DNA of 41,975 bases from CAYMRB01 sp964392615 (GTDB taxonomy: Bacteria > Planctomycetota > UBA8108): assembly GCA_964392615.1 (NCBI GenBank), contig CAYMRB010000025.1:1-41975 (forward strand), in the 5' to 3' direction. The translations under genes and the position numbers were made by a program. This document shows positions 9,553 to 15,529 of the stretch, piece after piece. Every line of letters starts with the position of its first letter. The stretch's first letter is position 1. The notes below the pieces were generated by a model. That model had not been told where the DNA came from. It saw only the letters and a list, made by a program, of their open reading frames with translations, and made no database searches.

Positions 9553-10446
9553 ATGGCGCCGGCGCGCAAGCGACGCAAGCTCGTCGCCGTTTCCTTCCTC
9601 GGCACGGCGGTCCTCGCGATCATCGCCCTCGGCGTACTTCTTCGCTGGGACGAGCTCATGGCGTGGCTCGAGTTCCGCCGGCGGTTCGAGTCGCTCGGTC
9701 CGAACTCGAGCGGCGCGATGGAGTACGCGCATCGCGAAACGGCCATCGTGTTCGTCGAGATTCCGGCCGGGACGGTGCTCATGGGATGTCCGGAGGACGA
9801 AGAGGGAGCGCTGCGAAGCGAGCGGCCGGTGCACGAGGTGCGCGTCGACGCCTTCCTCATCGCGAAGCGCGAGGTGTCGGAAGAGGAATGGGGACGCGTC
9901 GACGTGGTGGGTGGCATGGGTTCCTACCATCGTCCGCGCGCCCCGATGGCGAAGTTGTCATGGCACGACTGGGCCGAGTTCAACGACAAGGCGGGCTTCT
10001 CGTTTCCGACCGAAGCGGAGTGGGAGCGCGCCTGCCGAGGCGGGACGAGCACGCCCTTCGCCTTCGGTTCGACGATCACGACCGACGACGCGAACTTCAA
10101 CGGCAAGTATCCGTACGGCGAAGCACCGACAGGGGAGTATCGCAAGGGGGTCGTCGAGGGCGACACGCTCCGTCCGAACCCCTTCGGACTCCATCACATG
10201 CATGGCAACCTCGCCGAGTGGTGCGAGGACATCTACGACGAGGACTTCTACGCGCGGCCCGACGCGACGGCGAGGAACGCGGTCTGCCGCACCGGAAGCG
10301 GCGATCGCAGCGTGCGCGGCGGAAGCTGGCGCGATCGCCCGCGCTTCTGTCGCTCCGCGAGTCGCTCGTGGGCGGATCCGGAAGAGCGGGATCCGACGAT
10401 CGGTTATCGACCCGTGTACCGGCTCGGTCCATCGCGGGGGGAGTGA
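9553..10446 (+). CDS. Membrane-anchored FGE-sulfatase (SUMF1) fold protein, probably not an active FGE
   Basis: A 297-residue protein with an N-terminal membrane anchor (about 11-31) after a basic MAPARKRRK start. The rest is an FGE-sulfatase domain: VEIPAGTVLMG, FSFPTEAEWERACRGGT, NPFGLHHMHGNLAEWCED and RGGSWRDRPRFCRSASR are family landmarks. True formylglycine-generating enzymes carry two active-site cysteines in GGS-x-x-C-x4-C. Here the first position is Asp261 and only Cys266 remains, so copper-dependent oxidation of sulfatase cysteines is unlikely. Many bacterial proteins with this fold have other or unknown roles, including structural ones. It lies 6 bp after the HEAT-repeat gene with little Shine-Dalgarno of its own, suggesting translational coupling and possibly a shared envelope complex. 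The spelling of the fold is certain; its role is not. Confidence 0.85.
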   Translation: MAPARKRRKLVAVSFLGTAVLAIIALGVLLRWDELMAWLEFRRRFESLGPNSSGAMEYAHRETAIVFVEIPAGTVLMGCPEDEEGALRSERPVHEVRVDAFLIAKREVSEEEWGRVDVVGGMGSYHRPRAPMAKLSWHDWAEFNDKAGFSFPTEAEWERACRGGTSTPFAFGSTITTDDANFNGKYPYGEAPTGEYRKGVVEGDTLRPNPFGLHHMHGNLAEWCEDIYDEDFYARPDATARNAVCRTGSGDRSVRGGSWRDRPRFCRSASRSWADPEERDPTIGYRPVYRLGPSRGE

Positions 10447-10481
10447 GCCGATCGTAGCGACTCAGTGCCGCCACATGGCTT

Positions 10482-11348
10482 TCAGCGAGTCCGCATCTCG
10501 TCCAGCCGCTCGACGTCGACCGAGCAGCGCGAGCGCGGCATGCTCGTCACGACCTCGCGTCGCGTCGCTTCGCGGGCGGCGCGGTCGTACTCGAGGGTGC
10601 GGCCGCAGGGCGACAGGAAGCGGAAGTGCCGCACTCCCCAGCGGTGCAGGGCGGACTTCGCTGCCGTCGCTAGAACTCCGAAGCCGTACTTGCAGCTGCG
10701 GCGGAAGGAGATCGAGCTCGACTCCGGGCAATACCGCGTCGGACACGTGACCTCGCCGATGCGGTAGCCGAACTGAATCGCCTGGACGAGCATCTCGTTA
10801 TCGAACACGAAGTCGTCCGAGTTCTCCTCGAGCGGCAGCCGCTCGAGAACTTCGCGCGAGAACGCACGGTAGCCGGTGTGGTATTCCGTGAGCTTGTGCC
10901 GCACGAGGAGGTTCTCGGCGAGCGTCAGCACGCGGTTCGCCACGTACTTGTACGTCGGCATGCCTCCGTCGAGCGCTCCGACGCCGAGGATGCGCGAGCC
11001 GAGCACGACATCGTACAGGTCGTTGGCGATCATCGAGCTCATCGCCGTGATGAGCTTCGGCGTGTACTGGTAGTCGGGGTGGACCATGATGATCACGTCC
11101 GCGCCGACTTCGAGCGCCTTGCGGTAGCAGGTCTTCTGATTGCCGCCGTAGCCGCGGTTCTCGCCGTGGCGGATGACGTGGTTGACGCCCAGCTCTCGCG
11201 CGCGGACGACGGTCTCGTCGCGGCTGGCGTCGTCGACCAGAATCGTCTCGTCGACGATGTCGTGCGGGATCTCCCGGTACGTCTTCTCGAGCGTGCGCGC
11301 GGCGTTATATGCAGGGAAGACGACGGCGATGCGTCGGCCGTTCAGCAT
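10482..11348 (-). CDS. GT2 family glycosyltransferase (polyprenyl-phosphate sugar transferase type)
   Basis: A 288-residue protein read leftward from ATG 11348 (MLNGRRIAVVFPAYNA). Longer in-frame starts exist (MSMKD at 11420), but this one matches the usual start of the family. The GT-A fold is clear: PAYNAARTLEKTYREIP, ILVDDASRDET (Asp39/Asp40/Asp44, nucleotide-sugar binding), NRGYGGNQKTCY, and MVHPDYQYTPKL (Asp92 in the metal/donor site), then EYHTGYRAFSREVLERLP and DDFVFDNEML. The family resembles dolichol/undecaprenyl-phosphate hexose transferases, without C-terminal membrane helices here. It probably transfers a sugar from a nucleotide donor at the inner face of the membrane. It diverges from a methyltransferase gene over 81 bp, a common pairing in surface-glycan loci, and its 3' end converges on the FGE-fold gene. 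Confidence 0.88.
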   Translation of the reverse strand: MLNGRRIAVVFPAYNAARTLEKTYREIPHDIVDETILVDDASRDETVVRARELGVNHVIRHGENRGYGGNQKTCYRKALEVGADVIIMVHPDYQYTPKLITAMSSMIANDLYDVVLGSRILGVGALDGGMPTYKYVANRVLTLAENLLVRHKLTEYHTGYRAFSREVLERLPLEENSDDFVFDNEMLVQAIQFGYRIGEVTCPTRYCPESSSISFRRSCKYGFGVLATAAKSALHRWGVRHFRFLSPCGRTLEYDRAAREATRREVVTSMPRSRCSVDVERLDEMRTR

Positions 11349-11429
11349 GGGCAGGTCTCGGTGTCTCCGGTGAGGCTCCAGACGGATTCGCTCCAGTTCT
11401 ACCGAGTCCTTCATCGACATATAGGGGTG

Positions 11430-12461
11430 ATGAACAACAGCCGATGTCACGTGTGTGGGGGCGACGTCCTGGACGTCCTGCTCGCCGGCCCGCCGACCGT
11501 CTTGCGCTGCCGCCAGTGCCGCCTGGCCCGTCTGGCGGAGTTTCCGGACGATGCGAGCCGCAAGAGCTTCTACCAGGACGAGTACTACGACGAAGCGTCC
11601 GGCGAACGTTTTCTCGGACCGCTCGAGGCCATCGTGCGAGGTTTCCGGAACTTCCGGGTCCGCGATATCGTGCGCCACCTGCCGTCGGCCACGTCGTCGC
11701 GACAGAACTCCGTGCTCGACGTCGGCTGCGGTCGCGGCCTGCTGCTCGAGCGCTTCCAGCAGAACGGCTGGCGCGTGGCGGGCACGCAGGTCTCCGAGAC
11801 CGCCCGGCGCGCGTGCGAACGGCGCCTCGGGCAGCCGATCGGGTCGGGCGAGCTTCCGGACCTCGACTTCGAGGCCGGCGCGTTCCGCGCCGTGACCTTC
11901 TATCACGTCCTCGAGCACCTGGTCCGTCCGTTCGACTACCTGCGCGAGGCTCATCGGCTGCTGCGCGACGACGGACTGCTCGTCGTCGAGGTGCCGAACG
12001 CGGCCGCTCCCGGGTTTCGCGTGCTCGGCTCGCGCGATTTCGCGTTCGACTATCCGCACCACCTGTACTTCTTCGACGAGGTGACGTTGCGGGGGATTGT
12101 CGACCGAGCGGGATTCGACGTCGTCGACGTTTCGAGGTTCTCGCTCGAGTACGCCCCGTTCACGACGCTGCAGAACCTCCTCAACCTGTTGCCGGGCGAG
12201 CCGAACCGCCTGTACCGCGCGCTGATGACGAACCGCGGCGGGCGTTCGATCCGGCGCAGCCCGCTGACGCTCGTCCACGGGGTGCTCGCCGCGGCCCTCG
12301 CCGGACCCGCTCTGGCCCTGGCCCTCGCCAGCCTCGCGCTGCCGATCGGCAACACGCTGCGCGTCTACTGCCGCAAGCGGCAGCCCGTGAAGTCCGCGGG
12401 TCACCGACCGGCGACGACGACCGACCGGGTCGCGGTCGAGGCCGAGGTCGAGGTCGTCTGA
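11430..12461 (+). CDS. Class I SAM-dependent methyltransferase with N-terminal zinc ribbon
   Basis: A 343-residue protein from ATG 11430. The frame is open far upstream, but that part is antisense to the glycosyltransferase. The chosen start gives the typical family beginning. Cys6/Cys9 and Cys27/Cys30 form a CxxC...CxxC zinc ribbon. Motif I (VLDVGCGRG, residues 95-103) binds S-adenosylmethionine. FYHVLEHLVRPFDYLREAHRLL and LLVVEVPN are the post-I motifs of Methyltransf_23-type enzymes, and FAFDYPHHLYFFDEVTL is a common family signature. The C-terminus has a hydrophobic stretch (HGVLAAALAGPALALALASLALPIG) that could be a membrane anchor, then a short basic and acidic tail. The likely substrate is a sugar or lipid intermediate made with the divergent glycosyltransferase; this is inferred from context only. 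A short AGGGG sits directly before the start, giving a poorly spaced Shine-Dalgarno. Confidence 0.87.
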   Translation: MNNSRCHVCGGDVLDVLLAGPPTVLRCRQCRLARLAEFPDDASRKSFYQDEYYDEASGERFLGPLEAIVRGFRNFRVRDIVRHLPSATSSRQNSVLDVGCGRGLLLERFQQNGWRVAGTQVSETARRACERRLGQPIGSGELPDLDFEAGAFRAVTFYHVLEHLVRPFDYLREAHRLLRDDGLLVVEVPNAAAPGFRVLGSRDFAFDYPHHLYFFDEVTLRGIVDRAGFDVVDVSRFSLEYAPFTTLQNLLNLLPGEPNRLYRALMTNRGGRSIRRSPLTLVHGVLAAALAGPALALALASLALPIGNTLRVYCRKRQPVKSAGHRPATTTDRVAVEAEVEVV

Positions 12462-12505
12462 CGGGCGACTTCGCGGCCCGCTGAGGGGCTCGGATCGGCG
12501 CGAAG

Positions 12506-12524
12506 GCGGGCCGTTTTCGCCCGC
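12506..12524 (+). terminator. Possible terminator hairpin after the methyltransferase gene
   Basis: Inverted repeat GCGGGC-CGTTTTC-GCCCGC about 45 bases after the methyltransferase stop. A second 5-bp repeat (CGGGC...GCCCG, 12462-12480) lies directly after the stop. No T tract follows either stem, so termination is only a guess. Confidence 0.28.
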
Positions 12525-12558
12525 GTCGACGGGCCGCGATGGAGGCGGTTTCAGTCTC

Positions 12559-12587
12559 TTCCCTTTCGCCGATGGAGTCGGTACAAT
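12559..12587 (+). promoter_or_regulatory. Candidate promoter for the basic mini-protein gene
   Basis: A good -10-like TACAAT at 12582-12587 with a poor -35 (TTCCCT, 12559-12564) at 17-bp spacing. The predicted start of transcription, near 12594, would leave a leader of roughly 44 bases before ATG 12638. Position relative to the gene is the main support. Confidence 0.3.
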
Positions 12588-12637
12588 CCCGGACTTCCTC
12601 GCGATGGCCCAGAGTCTCGACCCACAGGAGTCTTTTG

Positions 12638-12718
12638 ATGCGCAAGAAGCACCGCGGACGCCGCAAGCTCGGACAGAAGAAGCGCCGAGCCCGCCAGAAA
12701 CGGCGGATGAAGAAGTAA
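12638..12718 (+). CDS. 26-residue, extremely basic mini-protein
   Basis: Too short for ordinary gene calling. ATG 12638 is preceded by AGGAG (12626-12630) at a 7-base spacing, the best Shine-Dalgarno in this neighbourhood, and TAA closes the frame at 12716-12718. The peptide begins MRKKHRGRRKLG and ends RRMKK; 17 of 26 residues are Lys or Arg. Twenty-two of 26 codons end in G or C, as in real genes here. The competing frame, which runs on into the downstream gene, has only 12 of 27 over the same bases. Composition is like the tiny basic ribosomal proteins (bTHX, bL37, bS22/COX24 types), but it is not clearly any of them, so a ribosome- or RNA-binding role is an inference. Confidence 0.65.
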   Translation: MRKKHRGRRKLGQKKRRARQKRRMKK

Positions 12719-12735
12719 TCGACCGCCTGCCGCGG

Positions 12736-13767
12736 ATGAGGCTCGGGTCACGCGGATCGCCGGCGCAGAGACCGTCCGGCGATCCACGCTCGGGGGCAGT
12801 TGTCCTGCCGGAAGCCGAGATAGACGGCTCGGAGATCGACGACCGGCTGCGCGCCGGCTGGCTCGCCGACCTCGAGTCCGGTCGTGTCGACTACGACCCT
12901 GCGACAGCGACCGTCGTCGAGCACCGCCGCTTCCGCTACCACTTCCTGCCCGGCCGGCTCAGCCGCCCCGGCAGCTGGAACTCTCCTGTCGTACCGCGCG
13001 AGGGGCTGTTCTGTCCACACGCGGCGTGTCCCTTCGACGACGACGGATTCGTCGCCGAACGCGAGCTGTTGCGCCTGGAGCGCGGCGGCCGCGTGACGCA
13101 CCTCGTCAGCAACCGCTTTCCGGTAACGCCGCGTCACTTCCTCGGCGTGCGCGCCGGGGATGCGGCGCCGGAGCACCTGCCGCAGTACATCCAGGGCGCC
13201 GCGGAGATCGAGGATCTCGTCCTCTTCGCACGGGCGCTCGGCCCGGGCTTCCGCATCTACTTCAACTCGAACCGCGGCGCGGACGGCTCGCATTCGGGTT
13301 CGAGCGTCAACCACTGGCACTTCCAGTGCTTCCCGTACTCGTACCGAACGGTCGTCGACGAGCTGCCGACGCAGACGCTTTCGAGCGACGGGGCGCTCCG
13401 GCTCGGCCGGGTAGAGGACTGGCCCGCTCGCCACGTCTTCGTCGAGGGGCCGCGAGATGATCCGTTCGGGGCCGCGGCAGCCGCGTGGCGTCAGGTCGAC
13501 CGCCTCAATACGCGCAACGTCGCGTACAACCTCGAGGTCCGGTTGCTGCCGAGCGGCCGTCTGCGGGCCTACGTCTTCGGGCGTCGGCCGGCGGCGCCCG
13601 TCGAGTTGGAGGCGATCGGCCCCTTGCCGCAGGGCTTCGGCGGGTGGGAGCTCACCGGCGACTTCGTGATCCCGAGGCGCGAGCAGATCGATTGGATCGC
13701 GGCGTGCCCCGACGAGGCCGATCGCATCACGGCGGAGCGGCTGCGCGCGACCACGTGCGTCCCGTGA
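12736..13767 (+). CDS. HIT/GalT-superfamily nucleotidyltransferase or phosphorylase-like protein (DUF4922-like)
   Basis: About 343 residues if started at ATG 12736, the first ATG in frame after the mini-protein stop. No Shine-Dalgarno marks it, so the start is uncertain and the gene may be coupled to the mini-protein. An ATG at 12604 is in frame but would overlap the mini-protein in an unlikely codon pattern. The domain shows VTHLVSNRFPVTPRHFLGV, then FRIYFNSNRGADGSHSGSSV followed by NHWHFQCFPY. The H193-W-H195-F-Q197 motif matches the HxHxQ active site of the GalT/VTC2 branch of the HIT superfamily, in which the second His is the nucleophile that carries a nucleotidyl group. The protein most resembles DUF4922 or GDP-sugar phosphorylase-like proteins. 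The substrate is probably a nucleotide sugar, but this cannot be read from sequence. Confidence 0.75.
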   Translation: MRLGSRGSPAQRPSGDPRSGAVVLPEAEIDGSEIDDRLRAGWLADLESGRVDYDPATATVVEHRRFRYHFLPGRLSRPGSWNSPVVPREGLFCPHAACPFDDDGFVAERELLRLERGGRVTHLVSNRFPVTPRHFLGVRAGDAAPEHLPQYIQGAAEIEDLVLFARALGPGFRIYFNSNRGADGSHSGSSVNHWHFQCFPYSYRTVVDELPTQTLSSDGALRLGRVEDWPARHVFVEGPRDDPFGAAAAAWRQVDRLNTRNVAYNLEVRLLPSGRLRAYVFGRRPAAPVELEAIGPLPQGFGGWELTGDFVIPRREQIDWIAACPDEADRITAERLRATTCVP

Positions 13768-13913
13768 TTTCCTGCCGGCGGACGCGGCTTTCGGCCTGCG
13801 CTCGCTGTGACGACCGGCTCCTGACGTGGCTCTCGGTGCGAGCCGGATGCGTCGACGGGCTGCCGAGCGTCCGGCGGCGGTCGCCGCTTTCCGAGCCCAT
13901 TTTCAACGGACTG

Positions 13914-13943
13914 TTGACCCCTCGCTATCACCGGTGCTACAGG
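13914..13943 (+). promoter_or_regulatory. Candidate promoter for the Gfo/Idh oxidoreductase
   Basis: TTGACC (13914-13919, five of six matches to the -35 consensus), an 18-bp gap, then TACAGG (13938-13943). The oxidoreductase start at 14000 lies about 55 bases further on. A GC-rich 5-bp hairpin followed by TTT sits just before it (about 13874-13890) and could end upstream transcription. Confidence 0.35.
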
Positions 13944-13999
13944 ATCGGTGTCGGCAGGGGCGGTCAGGTTTCTGTTTTGACAACGAGGAGGCGGCCATC

Positions 14000-15316
14000 G
14001 TGTCCCCATCGATCGGCGAAGCCGGCGGCGACCGGCGCACTCGACGCAACTTCCTGAAGACGTCGGCGACCGTGGTCGGCGCGACCGCGATGACGTCTCT
14101 GTCCGATGGTCGCGGTCTGCATGCGGCCGGCGACGACAAGATCCGCTTCGGCCTGATCGGCTGCGGCTCGCGCGGCACCGGGGCGGCGTTGCAGGCGATG
14201 AAAGGCGATCCCGGCGCCGAGCTCGTCGCCGTGGCGGATGTCTTCCCGGACCACGTGGCCTCGACCCTCGCGAAGCTGCGCCGCGAGAAGCCGAAGCAGG
14301 TCGCTGTGGATGACGAACACGGGTTCGCCGGCTTCGACGCGTACGAAAAGGTCATCCAGAGCAACGTCGACGTGGTGCTCATCGCGTGCGCCTCGCGCTA
14401 TCACCCGGCCTACCTGGCCGCGTGCATCGACGCGGGCAAGCACGTGTTTGTCGAAAAGCCGCACGCGATCGATCCGGCCGGCGTCCGCGTCGTGGCGGCG
14501 GCGTGCGAGAAGGCGAAGAAGAAGAACCTGAGCGTCGTCTCGGGTCTGCACAGACGATACGATCCGGCGATCAAGGAGACGATGGCTCGCATCCACGACG
14601 GCGCCATCGGCGACATCGTCGCCGCTGAGGTCACGTTCCTGCGCGCGCCGTACCGCATCATCGGACGCGATCCGAAGTGGAGCGAGGCGGAGTGGCAGTT
14701 CAAGACGTGGTACCACTTCAACTGGCTCTCCGGCGATGACGTGCCGCAGTCGATGATCCACACGATCGACGCGGCCACCTGGGCGATCCGCGAGGAAGCG
14801 CCGACCGGCGTGCACGGCCTCGGCGGCCGCTCTGCGTCGTATGGCCACAAATACGGCAACGTGTTCGATCACCACACGGTCGTCTTCGAGTATGCGAGCG
14901 GCGTGCGGGTCTACGGCATGGTGCGCACGCAGCACGGTTGCCACGGCGAGGTCCAGACGAAGCTCTTCGGCACCAAGGGCGTCGCCGGCGAGCGCTGGAT
15001 CCGCGGCGAGAACGAGTGGCGCTTCAAGGGGCGCAGCCCCGGCGGTCACCAGCAGGAGCAGATCGACTTCTTCGCCGCGTTGCGCGCCGGCAAGATCATC
15101 AACAACGGCGACTACATGGTGCAGAGCACCCTCTCGACCGTGCTCGGCCAGATGGCCTGCTACAGTGGCAAGAAGCTGACTTGGAAGCAGGCGCTCGAGT
15201 CGACTTTCGCGTACGGGCCGGATTGTATGCCGACGTTCGAGACGGAGCCACCGGTCAAGGCCGACGACAAGGGCGAGTACCCGGTGCCGATGCCCGGAAA
15301 GTGGAAGTGGGCCTGA
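14000..15316 (+). CDS. Gfo/Idh/MocA family oxidoreductase with Tat signal
   Basis: A 438-residue protein starting at GTG 14000, chosen because GAGGAGG (13985-13991) is 8 bases upstream and because it places a Tat signal at the N-terminus (TRRNFLKTSATVVGATAMTSL). The frame is open upstream to 13826 but without a Shine-Dalgarno. The NAD(P) fold begins FGLIGCGSRGTGAALQAM, and HVFVEKPHAID carries the EKP motif (Lys153), whose Lys is catalytic in the family. The C-terminal alpha/beta domain has YHFNWLSGDDVPQSMIHTIDAATW and ends PMPGKWKW, an arrangement common in planctomycete paralogues. Such enzymes oxidise or reduce sugars or, in some cases, cleave glycosidic bonds by an NAD-linked route. Folding with cofactor before Tat export fits this. 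It precedes a GH127-type enzyme, so carbohydrate catabolism is likely; the substrate is unknown. Confidence 0.9.
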   Translation: MSPSIGEAGGDRRTRRNFLKTSATVVGATAMTSLSDGRGLHAAGDDKIRFGLIGCGSRGTGAALQAMKGDPGAELVAVADVFPDHVASTLAKLRREKPKQVAVDDEHGFAGFDAYEKVIQSNVDVVLIACASRYHPAYLAACIDAGKHVFVEKPHAIDPAGVRVVAAACEKAKKKNLSVVSGLHRRYDPAIKETMARIHDGAIGDIVAAEVTFLRAPYRIIGRDPKWSEAEWQFKTWYHFNWLSGDDVPQSMIHTIDAATWAIREEAPTGVHGLGGRSASYGHKYGNVFDHHTVVFEYASGVRVYGMVRTQHGCHGEVQTKLFGTKGVAGERWIRGENEWRFKGRSPGGHQQEQIDFFAALRAGKIINNGDYMVQSTLSTVLGQMACYSGKKLTWKQALESTFAYGPDCMPTFETEPPVKADDKGEYPVPMPGKWKWA

Positions 15317-15346
15317 GCCCGAGTCCGAGAGTCCAAGAAATAGACA

Positions 15347-15361
15347 CCGGGCGTCGCCCGG
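15347..15361 (+). terminator. Hairpin CCGGGC-GTC-GCCCGG after the oxidoreductase
   Basis: A perfect 6-bp stem with a 3-base loop, 31 bases after the oxidoreductase stop and 33 bases before a much larger palindrome. No T tract follows. It may contribute to 3'-end formation of the oxidoreductase message. Confidence 0.28.
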
Positions 15362-15394
15362 AATCCAAAGTCAAAGGCCGCCGAGAGGGAAGAG

Positions 15395-15468
15395 CTCTAA
15401 GGAACCCAGGAACCCAGGAACGGAGGGGAGCATCCACCTCTTTTCCTGGGTTCCTGGGTTCCTTAGAG
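15395..15468. repeat. Large perfect palindrome built from GGAACCCA octamers
   Basis: Left arm 15395-15420 and right arm 15443-15468 are exact reverse complements over 26 bases, separated by 22 bases. Each arm contains two and a half tandem copies of the octamer GGAACCCA (or its complement TGGGTTCC) bounded by CTCTAA/TTAGAG. The loop can add a short GAGG/CCTC pairing. The element sits between two same-strand genes and codes for nothing recognisable. It has the look of a dispersed palindromic repeat (REP- or MITE-like), and as RNA it would form a very stable hairpin able to block or end transcription. Only one copy is present in this window. Confidence 0.85.
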
Positions 15469-15529
15469 ATCCCACTTCGAGGCGAAAAGAGTCCCCGACT
15501 TCCAACCCGATCCGCACAGAGCATCTCCC

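Noticed and set aside
9553..10446. Annotation as the active formylglycine-generating enzyme for the nearby sulfatase
   Set aside because: The first of the two active-site cysteines is Asp261, so the fold alone does not support that activity.
10878..11429. Long upstream extension of the methyltransferase frame
   Set aside because: It lies antisense to the glycosyltransferase gene and lacks domain content; the zinc-ribbon start at 11430 matches the family.
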